This document shows, piece after piece, positions 6,124 to 15,419 of a stretch of 64,000 bases of DNA. Location: assembly GCA_963715025.1 (NCBI GenBank), contig CAVQQQ010000002.1, positions 434,001-498,000 of the forward strand, in the 5' to 3' direction. The notes below the pieces were generated by a model, which made no database searches, was not told the origin of the DNA, and worked only from the letters and a program-made list of their open reading frames with translations. Position 1 is the stretch's first letter. Each line of letters begins with the position of its first letter. Both the position numbers and the translations under genes were made by a program. The stretch comes from DASSJT01 sp963715025 (GTDB lineage Bacteria > Actinomycetota > Actinomycetes > Actinomycetales > Dermatophilaceae).

Positions 6124-8881
6124 ATGTCGCGGCCACAGTCTTCGAGCGCCGAGGTGGTCGACCCGATGACGGCGCCTCGCGCGCGTTCGGCACGTGTGGT
6201 CAAGCCCAAGCCGGCTGATCCGCCCAGAGAAGTGGCTGGGTCAAACCTGATCGTCCGGGGCCGCCTGCTGGAAGCCCTGCGCCAAGGGGTGCGAGGGCCG
6301 CTCACCCTGGTAAGCGCACCCGCCGGCTATGGCAAGACAGTGCTGGCCGACATGTGGGCCGCCCAGCACGGGGAGCCGGTCGTGATCGTGCACACGAGCC
6401 TGGACGAGAAGACGCCCTCGCCGGTGAGTTTCTGGGGCCCTCTCCTGGTGCGACTGCGGGGCGCAGGGGCGGATCGCTCGCAGGTGCCGGTGGCCAGGTC
6501 ATCGGATGTCGTCGCTTCGTCGATGCTGGCGAAGGCATCCCGCTGTATCGCTGCTCAACCCAGACCCGTGGTCTGGGTTTTGGACTGCGGTGCATACGTG
6601 CTTCCCGCAGGGCTTGCCGATGGCCTGAACCACGTCATGGCCCGCTCCGCGGGACGACTGCGCGTGGTCCTTCTCACTCGCACCGACCCCCCGCTGCCCC
6701 TGCACCGGTACCGGCTCAACGGAGCGATCACGGAGATCCGCGCGGCAGACCTGGCCTTCACCGCCTCGGAGGCCTCGGCGCTGATGCGACGATCGGGACT
6801 CGACATCTCACCGGCCGACGTGGGATTCCTGCACGCACGCACGGGCGGCTGGCCGGCGGGGCTGAGGTTCGCAGAGATGAGCCTGGCGGGTGGATCTGAC
6901 ATCAAAGCGGCCATTCGGGCATTCCGAGGTGACACAGAGAACGTGTCGAGCTACCTCATCAGCGAGGTGTTGGCCAAGCAGCGGCCGGAGATCCGGCGAC
7001 TGCTCTTGCGCACGTCCGTCGTCGACGAGCTCGAGCCCGGCATCGTGGAGGCCCTGACCGGTCAATCCTCCGGTTCTCGGGTCCTTCAATTCATGGCACG
7101 GGGGAGCTCCTTCATCGAGCCAGTCCCGGGGACGCAGGGCCGCTATCGCTACCAGTCGCTGTTCCGCGAGTTCCTGCGCAGCCAGCTGTCCTACGAAGAC
7201 GCCGCGCTGGTACCGGTGCTTCACAGCGTGGCCGCCGACTGGTACGCCCAGCACGGGAGGCAGCTCGCGGCGGTGCGCCATGCCGTGAAAGGCCAGGCCT
7301 GGCCGTCGGCCGCCCGGTACTTCGTGGAGGGTGACTGTTACGCCCGCCTCCTCACGCGGATGCAGAGCGCGCCTGTATCAGCGCTGGCCGCAATGCCAGC
7401 GGACATCGAGGGGGCTGAGGCCGCGGCAACGCGCGCCGCATTCGCGCTGGCGGAGCTCGACCTGCAACGGGCATCGTCGGAGCTCGTCGCAGCACGGATG
7501 CTGATGGACGGCGCACGACCACGATCCGACGCAGGCCTGCGCACGGGCTGTCACCGTGCTGGAGGCGGTGGCGGCGAGCCTGGGCCCCGACCTGCAGGCC
7601 GGACTGGATGCTGCCCTCCTCGGCGACCGCGTGCTTGCCCTCCACCCCGCACGCGACCCGGTCGCGCAGTCGGCGCTTGACGCCGTCCTGGCCGGTTGCA
7701 AGGGCAGGGTGCTCCTCCGGCTGGGGCACTTCTCAGCAGCTCGGGACGCTCTGGCTGCGGGCATCGAGGCAGCGCAGGAGCCGCGCTTCAAGGAGGTCCG
7801 CGCGCAGCTGCAGGGCATGGCCGCCCTGGTGGAGGCGTCAGCGGGGAACCTCCGCCGGGCAACCACGCTCGCTGGCCGACTCCTCTCCGCGGCGGCTGAC
7901 GCCAAGCGGGACGTGGAGCCCCGAGCGGCTGTCCTGGCGCTTGCCTCGGTGCGCGTGGATGAGTACGACGTGTCGGGGGCGCGACACCTGCTCCATAGGG
8001 CCAAGGCTGCCGACGGGATGCCCCCAACGTACGACGCGACGGTGCTGCGACAGGTCGAGGCCCTGCTTGAGGCTCGGCTGCCGCAAACGGAGGCCGGTCT
8101 GCAGCTCGCTCGCGCAGAGCTGCGAGCCGCCGCCAGAGACTCCGCCGAAGGCCCTGTCACGGGGTGGCTCGATCTTTCTCTCGTCGTGGGTGATGCGGGC
8201 GCCCTGTTCGCGCTCGGCCAGACCGAGGACGCTGTCGCCGCAGTGGAGCGCGTGGGCGGGTGTGCCCATGTCGAGAGCTCCCAGCTGCTGCACCGGGCCT
8301 GGCTTGACTCGACCGAGCAGCGGCCGGGGGTGACCGCGGGCTCCGCAGAGAAGGGCGCGGAGGACCCGTTGGCCGTACGCGTCAGCACGTGGCTCGTGTA
8401 CGCCTCCCGGGCGACTCGGGAGGGTGATGCCGCCTTCGCCGAGGTGTGTCTCAAGAGAGCCCTGACGCTCGCGGCTCCCGAACACCTCCGGCGGCCGTTC
8501 TTCGAAGCGCCACAAGACATTCGCGACCTACTCGAGAGCAGACATCTCGCGACCGGTCACGGTTGGCTTCGGATGACCGCCACTCCCGGCGCGGGCGCCG
8601 TCCCGGATGGCCGGGCCAATCACGGAGCGGTTGGAGGGCACGAGCCGGGGCTTGAGCCGGGGCCCATGGTGAGCCTGCTGACCAAGAAGGAAGAGGAGGT
8701 GCTCGGGCATCTTGCCGAGCTGCTGACCACCGACGAGATCGCCGAGGCGATGTTCGTCTCGGTGAACACCGTCCGAAGCCATGTGCGCAGCATCCTTCGC
8801 AAACTGGGCGTCGCGCGGCGCAACGAGGCGGTTCGGCGCGCCTGGGAGCTGCAGATCCTTCCGCCCCCCAACGCCGCATGA
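6124..8881 (+). pseudogene. MalT/LAL-type LuxR transcriptional regulator, split by one frameshift
   Basis: Bases 6124 to about 7515 encode the N-terminal half: AAA-type ATPase with Walker A SAPAGYGKT near residue 64 and a winged-helix-like segment (residues about 300-370). The frame then moves by +1 near 7510: removing one G from GACGGCGCAC restores MDAHDHDPTQACARAV and joins to the second half. That half, open to 8881, carries TPR-like helical repeats and a C-terminal LuxR helix-turn-helix (LLTKKEEEVLGHLAEL, TTDEIAEAMFVSVNTVRSHV). The restored protein would be about 918 aa, the usual LAL length. Either the gene is inactive, or the extra G is a sequencing error in a GG run; both halves otherwise look undamaged. 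AGGGGGAGGG precedes the ATG. It lies just upstream of the hydrogenase operon in the same orientation and may regulate it. Confidence 0.82.
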
Positions 8882-8983
8882 GGCGCGACGCATCCTTGCG
8901 CCCTGGGCAAAGTGCCTTCATTGCCGGGCGTTTGTTCCTAGATTGACAGTGACACATTCGGGCACTGACCGGGAGGGGGCGTC

Positions 8984-10198
8984 ATGGTGGACACGCGATT
9001 GCTCGAGGCCAGGGGTCTGCAAAGCCTCATCGACGTCCTCCTCGGCCGCGGCTACACCGTCATCGGGCCCACGGTCCGCTCCGGGGCCATCGTCAACGCG
9101 CCGATCAGCAGCGTGGACGAGCTGCCCCGAGGATGGGGCGACGAGCAGGAGGCTGCCCACTACCGACTTCGCCGTCGCGATGACGAGGCGCTGTTCGGCT
9201 TCGCCGCGGGTGCACAGTCCGCCAAGCCGGTGTTCTTCCCCACCGACGAGGTGCTCTGGCGCGGCCGGCGAACGGCAGACGGGCAGGGATTCGAGGTCGA
9301 CGCCGACGCAGCCCCAACCGACGGCGCCACCGATCGAGAGGCTCCGTACGCCCTGCTCGGCGTTCGGTCGTGCGACCTGAGCGCCGTCGGCATCCACGAC
9401 ACGGTGCTGGCGAGCCGTGGCTTTGCCGACGCGCACTATTCCGCGCGAAGAGCCGACGCCTTCATCATCGCCGTGTCCTGTTCCGACCCGAGCGGCACGT
9501 GCTTCTGCGTCTCGATGGGCACCGGGCCGAAGCCCCAGCGAGGCCGCGGCGCGCCGTTCGACCTCTCACTGACCGAGCTGCTCGAGGGCGGACACCGGTT
9601 CGTGGTCGAGGTGGGCAGCGATCGCGGGGCCGAGGTCCTCGCCGAGGTCGACGGGGGACCTGCGTCAGCCTCGGATCTGGACGCAGCGGCATACGTCACC
9701 GAGGAGGCCACCCGGCGCATGGGGCGCCAGCTGGACACCGACGGGATCAAGGAGCTCCTCTACGCCAGCGTCGACAGCCCGCAGTGGGACGACGTCGCGT
9801 CGCGCTGCCTGTCCTGCACGAACTGCACCATGGTGTGCCCGACCTGCTTCTGCACGTCGGTCGAGGACGTCTCCGACCTCACTGGGCGCGAGGCAGACCG
9901 GCACCGGGTCTGGGACTCGTGCTTCAACGCGGATTTCTCCTACATCCACGGGGGCACGGTCCGGGCGTCCACGAAGTCGCGCTACCGGCAGTGGATGACC
10001 CACAAGCTCGCCTCGTGGCAGGACCAGTTCGGCTCCTCGGGCTGTGTGGGGTGCGGTCGGTGCGTCACCTGGTGCCCGGCTGCCATCGACATCACCGCCG
10101 AGGCCGCCGCCCTGCGCGGTGCGCCGGGGTCGAACCTGCCTGCCTCCCAGCTGTCATCCGGGGAGGCCGGCCCCGATCCCGACTCCCAGGACGCCTGA
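8984..10198 (+). CDS. hyhB: NiFe hydrogenase (sulfhydrogenase-type) beta subunit, iron-sulfur protein, 404 aa
   Basis: Homologue of the beta subunit of group 3b hydrogenases (HyhB/HydB), which passes electrons between the hydrogenase module and the flavin subunit through [4Fe-4S] clusters in the cytoplasm. Two cysteine clusters are visible: CLSCTNCTMVCPTCFC near residues 275-290 and CVGCGRCVTWCP near residues 353-364. A further CSDPSGTCFC stretch lies near residue 165. It is the first gene of an operon reaching at least DUF6390 at 16232. GGAGGGGG precedes ATG 8984, and a TTGACA (8943-8948) about 40 bp upstream could be a -35 element, with no obvious -10. The 102-bp gap to the LAL gene contains the promoter region. 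Confidence 0.9.
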   Translation: MVDTRLLEARGLQSLIDVLLGRGYTVIGPTVRSGAIVNAPISSVDELPRGWGDEQEAAHYRLRRRDDEALFGFAAGAQSAKPVFFPTDEVLWRGRRTADGQGFEVDADAAPTDGATDREAPYALLGVRSCDLSAVGIHDTVLASRGFADAHYSARRADAFIIAVSCSDPSGTCFCVSMGTGPKPQRGRGAPFDLSLTELLEGGHRFVVEVGSDRGAEVLAEVDGGPASASDLDAAAYVTEEATRRMGRQLDTDGIKELLYASVDSPQWDDVASRCLSCTNCTMVCPTCFCTSVEDVSDLTGREADRHRVWDSCFNADFSYIHGGTVRASTKSRYRQWMTHKLASWQDQFGSSGCVGCGRCVTWCPAAIDITAEAAALRGAPGSNLPASQLSSGEAGPDPDSQDA

Positions 10199-10207
10199 AG
10201 GAGAGGC

Positions 10208-10669
10208 ATGCAGACCGTCGAGCAGTACCTCCCCGAGCACCCGTTCTTCGCGGGGCTCGACAAACCCATCGTCACGCTCCTGAGCGGGTGCGCGGTCAAC
10301 GCCCACTTCCGCCCCGGGGAGTACCTCTTCCATGAAGGGGACCCGGCCGACACGTTCTACGTCCTCCGGCACGGGCGGGTCAGCATCGAGGTCCACGCGC
10401 CGGCGGGCCCGGCGGTCGTGGTCGACAGCGCGCACGCTGACGACGTGGTGGGCTGGTCCTGGCTCGTGCCGCCAAACCGGTGGCTGTTCGACGCCCGGGC
10501 CACCGAGGAGACGAGCGCCATCGTGTTCGACGGGGCCTGCCTGCGGGGCAAATGCGAGTCCGACCCAGCGGTCGGGTACGCGCTCCTGCAGCGGGTGGTC
10601 CAGGTGATGTCGGCCCGCCTGCACTCGGCGCGGGTCCGCCTGCTCGACATGTACGGGATCCGGGCATGA
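10208..10669 (+). CDS. Stand-alone cyclic-nucleotide-binding-domain protein, 153 aa
   Basis: A single cNMP-binding beta-roll (residues about 15-120) with the phosphate-binding-cassette-like run HFRPGEYLFHEGDPADTFYV. It continues into a C-terminal helix rich in Arg and Leu but has no helix-turn-helix, so it is not a complete CRP-type regulator. It lies 9 bp after hyhB and overlaps hyhG by ATGA, inside the structural operon. I infer a sensory or regulatory subunit of the hydrogenase, or a small adaptor reporting cAMP or redox state; family knowledge does not settle this. The conserved Arg that contacts cyclic phosphate is not evident at the expected place (DDVVGWSWLV), so ligand binding is uncertain. 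Confidence 0.8.
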   Translation: MQTVEQYLPEHPFFAGLDKPIVTLLSGCAVNAHFRPGEYLFHEGDPADTFYVLRHGRVSIEVHAPAGPAVVVDSAHADDVVGWSWLVPPNRWLFDARATEETSAIVFDGACLRGKCESDPAVGYALLQRVVQVMSARLHSARVRLLDMYGIRA

Positions 10670-11547
10670 CCGCGCAGGCCGGCGGTGGTGCGCTCACGGG
10701 CCGGGGCGAGGCGACTCATCCGGTGGTGGACCCCTTTCTGCCGCGGCCCTTTGCGGTGCGGCAGCGCCGGCAGGACACGCGCGACACCCACACGCTCGAG
10801 CTCGAGCCCATCGATGGCGAGCCCATGGCGTTCGCGGCCGGGCAGTTCACGATGATGCACGCCTTCGGTGCAGGGGAGGTGCCGATCTCCATCAGCGGCG
10901 ACCCGGCGGTGCCGGGGCGGCTGGAACACACGATTCGCGACGTGGGAGCCGTCACCCGGGCTCTGGTCCACGCCGAGGGTGGCAGCGTCCTCGGCATCCG
11001 CGGCCCGTTCGGCACCGGCTGGGACGTGTCATCCGGAAGCGGTGGCGATGTCGTGTTCGTCGCCGGCGGGATCGGGCTGGCCCCCTTGCGTCCGGCCATC
11101 CTCGAGGTCTGTGCCGCGCGAGCGAACTACGGCAGAGTCCTGCTCCTCTACGGCGCCCGCACGCCGGAGGACATCCTCTTCGCCGACGACCTGCGGCGGT
11201 GGGCCGGCGAACACGGCATCGACGTGCAGGTGACCGTCGACAACGGACAGCACGCCTGGCGGGGGCGGGTCGGGCTCGTCACCCAGCTCATCGCCAGGGG
11301 CGGGTTCGAACCCAGCAGAACACTCGCGCTGGTCTGTGGTCCCGAGGTCATGATGCGGTATGCCGCGGTGGCGCTTGCCGAGCGCGGCGTCCCGAAGCAA
11401 CGGCTGCGCCTGTCGATGGAGCGCAACATGAAGTGTGGGGTCGGGCTGTGCGGGCACTGCCAGCTGCGCGAGTTCTTCCTGTGCACGGACGGCCCGGTCC
11501 TGACGTATGACCGCCTGGAGCCCCTTATGTCGCGAGCGGAGCTGTAG
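10666..11547 (+). CDS. hyhG: Hydrogenase gamma subunit, FAD/NAD(P)-binding oxidoreductase, 293 aa
   Basis: Ferredoxin-NADP reductase-like protein: FAD-binding barrel at about residues 20-110 with FAAGQFTMMHAFG, NAD(P)-binding Rossmann domain at about 120-240 with VFVAGGIGLAPLRP, and a C-terminal [2Fe-2S] cysteine motif CGVGLCGHCQLREFFLC. This is the diaphorase subunit that couples hydrogen turnover to NAD(P) in group 3b enzymes. ATG 10666 overlaps the preceding stop (ATGA). A longer in-frame extension across the upstream gene is ruled out by that gene's conserved sequence. Confidence 0.9.
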   Translation: MTAQAGGGALTGRGEATHPVVDPFLPRPFAVRQRRQDTRDTHTLELEPIDGEPMAFAAGQFTMMHAFGAGEVPISISGDPAVPGRLEHTIRDVGAVTRALVHAEGGSVLGIRGPFGTGWDVSSGSGGDVVFVAGGIGLAPLRPAILEVCAARANYGRVLLLYGARTPEDILFADDLRRWAGEHGIDVQVTVDNGQHAWRGRVGLVTQLIARGGFEPSRTLALVCGPEVMMRYAAVALAERGVPKQRLRLSMERNMKCGVGLCGHCQLREFFLCTDGPVLTYDRLEPLMSRAEL

Positions 11548-11549
11548 CC

Positions 11550-12401
11550 ATGACCATCACTCACCGCCAGGGCAGACAGGACACCGGCGCGCAGCGCGGT
11601 CGCCCCACCCTGGCTGTGTGGAAGTTCGCGTCATGCGATGGCTGCCAGCTCACCCTGCTCAACTGCGAGGACGAGCTGATTCCTCTGGCCGGCGAGGTCG
11701 AGATCGCCTACTTCCCGGAAGCCACGCGTGCGGTTGTGGAGGGTCCCTACGACGTGTCCCTCGTGGAAGGGTCGGTGACCACCCCCGAAGAGGTCGAGCG
11801 GATCCAGCAGGTCCGTGCCGTCTCCCGCCGGCTCATCACCATAGGGGCCTGTGCCACCGCAGGGGGCATCCAGGCGCTGCGCAACTTCGGCGACGTGGCC
11901 GAGTTCCGCTCGATCGTCTATGCCCACCCGGAGTACATCTCGACGCTGTCGCGATCCACACCCATCTCGGCCCACGTGTCCGTGGACTTCGAGCTGCGGG
12001 GCTGCCCGATCAACAAGCGCCAGCTGCTGGAGGTTCTCGCCGCCGCGATCCAGGGGCGAGCCCCTCGCATCCCATCGCACAGCGTTTGCGTCGAGTGCAA
12101 GCGGCGCGGGAATGTCTGCGTCACGGTCGCGCACGGCACGCCCTGCCTCGGGCCGGTCACCCAGGCGGGTTGTGGCGCCCTGTGCCCCAGCTTCGACCGC
12201 GGCTGCTACGGCTGCTTCGGGCCGCAGGACACCCCCAACACAGCCTCGATCGCCCACCGCCTGAGCGAGCTCGGCATGAGCGAGCCCGAGGTGGTGCGCA
12301 TCTTCCGCACGTTCAACGCCGCGTCCGAGGCCTTCCGGCTGGAGAGCGAGCGGCATGAGCCGCCGCCCGCGCGCGAGGAGACCCCGGAGGGGACGCCATG
12401 A
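11550..12401 (+). CDS. hyhS: NiFe hydrogenase small (delta) subunit, 283 aa
   Basis: Small subunit of a cytoplasmic NiFe hydrogenase, homologous to the 20-kDa subunit of complex I. The proximal cluster motif is SCDGCQLTLLNC (Cys29, Cys32, Cys38), and further conserved cysteines are in GACATAGGIQ, CVECKRRGNVC, PCLGPVTQAGCGALCP and GCYGCFGP. There is no twin-arginine signal, so it is cytoplasmic, as expected for group 3. GGAG lies about eight bases upstream of the ATG. It overlaps the large-subunit gene by ATGA. Confidence 0.92.
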   Translation: MTITHRQGRQDTGAQRGRPTLAVWKFASCDGCQLTLLNCEDELIPLAGEVEIAYFPEATRAVVEGPYDVSLVEGSVTTPEEVERIQQVRAVSRRLITIGACATAGGIQALRNFGDVAEFRSIVYAHPEYISTLSRSTPISAHVSVDFELRGCPINKRQLLEVLAAAIQGRAPRIPSHSVCVECKRRGNVCVTVAHGTPCLGPVTQAGCGALCPSFDRGCYGCFGPQDTPNTASIAHRLSELGMSEPEVVRIFRTFNAASEAFRLESERHEPPPAREETPEGTP

Positions 12402-13708
12402 GCCACAAGCTGACTGACGGGGGCCGGGTCATGCATGTCGGCACCCTCGCGCGGGTCGAGGGGGAGGGGGCGATGCACATCGAGTTTCGCGACGGCGTCG
12501 TGACCGATGTGCAGCTTCGCATCTATGAGCCGCCCCGGTTCTATGAGGCCTTCCTCCGGGGTCGTGCCCACACCGAGCCGCCTGACATCACCGCGCGGAT
12601 CTGCGGGATCTGCCCCGTGGCGTACCAGATGAGCTCCTGCTGGGCGATCGAGGACGCGTGTGGCGTGACGGTCACCGACGAGATCAGGCTGCTCCGCCGG
12701 CTGCTCTACTGCGGGGAGTGGATCGAGAGCCATGCGCTGCACGTGTTCCTGCTTCACGCCCCGGACTTCCTCGGCTACGACGGCGCCATCGAGATGGCCG
12801 CTGACCACCCGGACATCGTGGAGCGCGGCCTGCGCATGAAGAAGGCCGGCAACGACCTCATGGACACCGTCGGGGGCCGGTCGGTCCACCCGATCAACGT
12901 CCGTGTGGGCGGCTTCTACCGGATGCCGACGCGACAGGAGCTGCGGGCTCTGCGGTCACGGCTGGAGCGGGCCCGGGACGAGGCACTCCAGACCGTCCAG
13001 CTCGTCGCGGGCTTCGACTTCCCCGACATGGAGCAGCCGTACGAGTACCTTGCCCTGCGGCCTGAGCAGGGCTATCCGATCGAGGCCGGCAGTGTGGTGA
13101 CCTCCTCCGGAGGCGCCTTCCCAGTGCGCGATTTCACCGAACACATCACGGAGTTCCACGTCGCCCACTCCAACGCACTTCACGCACGCCTGGACGACGC
13201 CGAAGATCCCTACGTCGTGGGCCCACTCGCCCGTTACTCCCTGAACCATGACCGGCTCTCCCCGGTGGCCCGGGATGCCGCGAAGGCGGCAGGGCTGGGC
13301 ACGACCTGCCGGAACCCGTTCCGCTCGATCATCGTGCGGTCGGTCGAGCTGGTGGAGGCCTACACCGAGGCCCTTCGGATCATCGACGGGTGGACCGACA
13401 GCGCCGCGCCGAGCGTGCCGGTGCCGCCGCACGGCGGGGAGGGGTTTGGGGCCAGCGAGGCGCCCCGGGGAGTGCTCTTCCACCGCTACGTCCTCGATGA
13501 CGCCGGGATCATCCAGGACGCGCAGATTGTGCCGCCGACGTCGCAGAATCAGCCGAGTGTCGAGGCGGACCTGCGGACGATGGTGCAGATGTGGTCCGAC
13601 CTGGACGACCATGCGCTCCTCCATCGCTGCGAGCAGGCGATCCGCAACTACGATCCCTGCATCTCGTGCGCCACACACTTCCTCGACCTGACCCTGGACC
13701 GGGCATGA
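12398..13708 (+). CDS. hyhL: NiFe hydrogenase large (alpha) subunit, 436 aa
   Basis: Catalytic subunit carrying the NiFe(CN)2CO centre. The N-terminal ligand motif is RICGICP (Cys69, Cys72); the C-terminal ligand motif is DPCISCATH (Cys421, Cys424, His427). The nine residues after His427 form the peptide normally removed by the maturation endopeptidase, whose gene follows immediately. The mid-region HSNALHARLDDAEDP is also typical. The length fits group 3b, an NADP-linked bidirectional enzyme; in mycobacteria the homologous Hyh enzyme is induced in hypoxia by DosR (established knowledge). No ligand residue is missing, so the enzyme is predicted to be active provided the remaining hyp genes exist elsewhere. 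Confidence 0.93.
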   Translation: MSHKLTDGGRVMHVGTLARVEGEGAMHIEFRDGVVTDVQLRIYEPPRFYEAFLRGRAHTEPPDITARICGICPVAYQMSSCWAIEDACGVTVTDEIRLLRRLLYCGEWIESHALHVFLLHAPDFLGYDGAIEMAADHPDIVERGLRMKKAGNDLMDTVGGRSVHPINVRVGGFYRMPTRQELRALRSRLERARDEALQTVQLVAGFDFPDMEQPYEYLALRPEQGYPIEAGSVVTSSGGAFPVRDFTEHITEFHVAHSNALHARLDDAEDPYVVGPLARYSLNHDRLSPVARDAAKAAGLGTTCRNPFRSIIVRSVELVEAYTEALRIIDGWTDSAAPSVPVPPHGGEGFGASEAPRGVLFHRYVLDDAGIIQDAQIVPPTSQNQPSVEADLRTMVQMWSDLDDHALLHRCEQAIRNYDPCISCATHFLDLTLDRA

Positions 13709-14244
13709 CGCGCCCAAGCGACCAGAGCGGGTGGCCGCCCATCATGGTGGTCGGGCTGGGCAGCACCGACCGGGGTGACGACGCGGTCGGGCCCGCTGTC
13801 GCCCGAACCGTGGCGGTGCTCGACCTGCCCGGCGTCGTTGTCATCGAACATGAGGATCCGACCGACCTGATCGAGCTGTGGTCCGGCCTCGAGACCGTGG
13901 TTGTCGTGGACGCCGTCCGCTCCGGCGCTCCGCCGGGCACCCTTCACGTCCTCGAGACGGGTGCGAATGGCGCCCGGCTGGTCGAAGGCAGCCCGTGGGG
14001 CGGAAGCGGTGGGACCCACGCCTTCGGCCTTCCGGCCGCCGTCGAGCTGGCGAGGGCGCTGGGGCGGCTGCCCCGCCAGGTGGTCGTGGTGGGCATCGAA
14101 GCCGAGCAGTTCGACCACGGGAGCCCCCTTTCGCCGGCCGTGGCCGGCGCGGTCGCGGCTGCTGTGGACACTGTCGTCGAGATGCTCAGCCACCCGGTGG
14201 CCGGCGTCGCTCCATGGAGCGGGACGGCCCATGTGCCTCGGTGA
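13705..14244 (+). CDS. Hydrogenase maturation endopeptidase (HybD/HyaD family), 179 aa
   Basis: The conserved opening VVGLGSTDRGDDAVGPAVA (near residue 16), with its Asp in the GDD position, and the metal ligand in TDLIELWSG identify the nickel-sensing protease that trims the large-subunit C-terminus after Ni insertion. A third ligand, expected as His in the HAFGLP/GGTHAF region, is present. ATG 13705 overlaps the hyhL stop (ATGA), indicating coupled translation. The C-terminus extends about 20 residues beyond the core and overlaps hypC by 14 bp. Confidence 0.88.
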   Translation: MTRPSDQSGWPPIMVVGLGSTDRGDDAVGPAVARTVAVLDLPGVVVIEHEDPTDLIELWSGLETVVVVDAVRSGAPPGTLHVLETGANGARLVEGSPWGGSGGTHAFGLPAAVELARALGRLPRQVVVVGIEAEQFDHGSPLSPAVAGAVAAAVDTVVEMLSHPVAGVAPWSGTAHVPR

Positions 14245-14488
14245 CCTGGGCCAGGTCGTAGAGCTGGAACCCGGGCAGTCGGCCCTGGTCCGCAGCGCGG
14301 GTCGCACGACGAGGGTTTCCCTGCTGACCCTCGAAGACCCGGTGGCCATCGGTGACTGGGTGGTCTGCCACTCCGGCTTCGCCCTCAGCCGGATCACGCC
14401 CGAAGCGGCTCTCGAGGCCGCTGCCCTGCGTGCAGCCGGCGCGGCGGGACTGTCCACGAACGCAACGACGACGGAGGTCGAGCCATGA
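14231..14488 (+). CDS. hypC: Hydrogenase assembly chaperone HypC, 85 aa
   Basis: Starts Met-Cys-Leu-Gly; Cys2 is the essential residue of HypC/HybG chaperones, which carry the Fe(CN)2CO precursor with HypD and hold the immature large subunit. The usual beta-barrel pattern follows (VSLLTLEDPVAIGDWVVCHSGFALSRI), with the C-terminal helix. The start is set by the MC requirement; it overlaps the protease gene by 14 bp and the next gene by ATGA. hypA, B, D, E and F are not in this window. Confidence 0.9.
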   Translation: MCLGDLGQVVELEPGQSALVRSAGRTTRVSLLTLEDPVAIGDWVVCHSGFALSRITPEAALEAAALRAAGAAGLSTNATTTEVEP

Positions 14489-15414
14489 ACACGACCCGAC
14501 GCACCGGCATACTCCTGGCTTTGGCCACCGCTGTGATCAGCGGCTTCTCGGTGTTTCTGAACAGCTACGGCGTCAAGGCGTTCCATGACGCCACCGTCTA
14601 CACGACGGCCAAGAACGTCGTGGCGGCGGTTGTTCTGCTGGCGGTTCTGGCCACAGGTGCACGAAGTGGGGCGCGGCTCACCCGTCCGCTGACCACACGC
14701 CAATGGCTGGGCCTCGCGCTGGTCGGGATCATCGGCGGCAGCGTCCCCTTCGTGCTCTTCTTCGAGGGACTGGCCCGTGCGTCGTCGCCTCAGGCCGCGT
14801 TCATCCACAAGACCCTGCTCATCTGGGTCGCCCTGCTTGCGCTGCCGTTCCTCGGGGAGCGGCTGCAATGGGCACACTGGGTGGCCATCGGCCTCCTCGT
14901 GGTCGGCCAGGTGGGTCTCGCGGGTGGGCTCCCGTCGTCGTTCGGGACGCCCGGTCTGCTCATCCTTGCCGCGACCCTGCTATGGGCGGTGGAGGTCATC
15001 ATCGCCAAGCTGCTCCTTGACGGACTGTCGTCGTGGACGGTCGGGATCGCCCGGATGGGGCTGGGATCCGTCGTCCTCTTGGCCTGGCTTGTCATGCGCG
15101 GGCGGCTTGGGGATCTGGCGACCCTGACGCCAACCCAGCTCGGCTGGGCGCTGGCCACGGGGATGATTCTCGCTGCCTATGTGGCGACCTGGTTCGCCGC
15201 CCTCGCCCAGGCCCAGGCGGTCGATGTGACCGCCGTCCTGGTACTGGCCGCCCCGATCACGGCTGGGCTGAGCGCGGCTGCCAACGGCACCGCCCTTTCG
15301 CCCCAGGTCTCGTGGCTGGCAACGCTGTTGGCTGGTGGGGCGGCAGCCGTCTGGCTGGGCTGGCGCGGGTCACCCCCCGAGGCCTTGCAAGCCAGGGTTG
15401 AGCGGCGGCAGTAG
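14485..15414 (+). CDS. EamA/DMT-family transporter, 309 aa
   Basis: Ten predicted membrane helices in two EamA repeats (about residues 5-145 and 155-300), for example the helix VAIGLLVVGQVGLAGG. Drug/metabolite transporters move amino acids, sugars, nucleobases or metal-related compounds; the substrate is not visible in the sequence. The gene overlaps hypC by four bases and lies six bases before DUF6390, so it is translated as part of the hydrogenase operon. This is unusual and suggests a role in maturation supply or in exporting a product of the hydrogenase metabolism. Confidence 0.85.
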   Translation: MNTTRRTGILLALATAVISGFSVFLNSYGVKAFHDATVYTTAKNVVAAVVLLAVLATGARSGARLTRPLTTRQWLGLALVGIIGGSVPFVLFFEGLARASSPQAAFIHKTLLIWVALLALPFLGERLQWAHWVAIGLLVVGQVGLAGGLPSSFGTPGLLILAATLLWAVEVIIAKLLLDGLSSWTVGIARMGLGSVVLLAWLVMRGRLGDLATLTPTQLGWALATGMILAAYVATWFAALAQAQAVDVTAVLVLAAPITAGLSAAANGTALSPQVSWLATLLAGGAAAVWLGWRGSPPEALQARVERRQ

Positions 15415-15419
15415 CGGTC

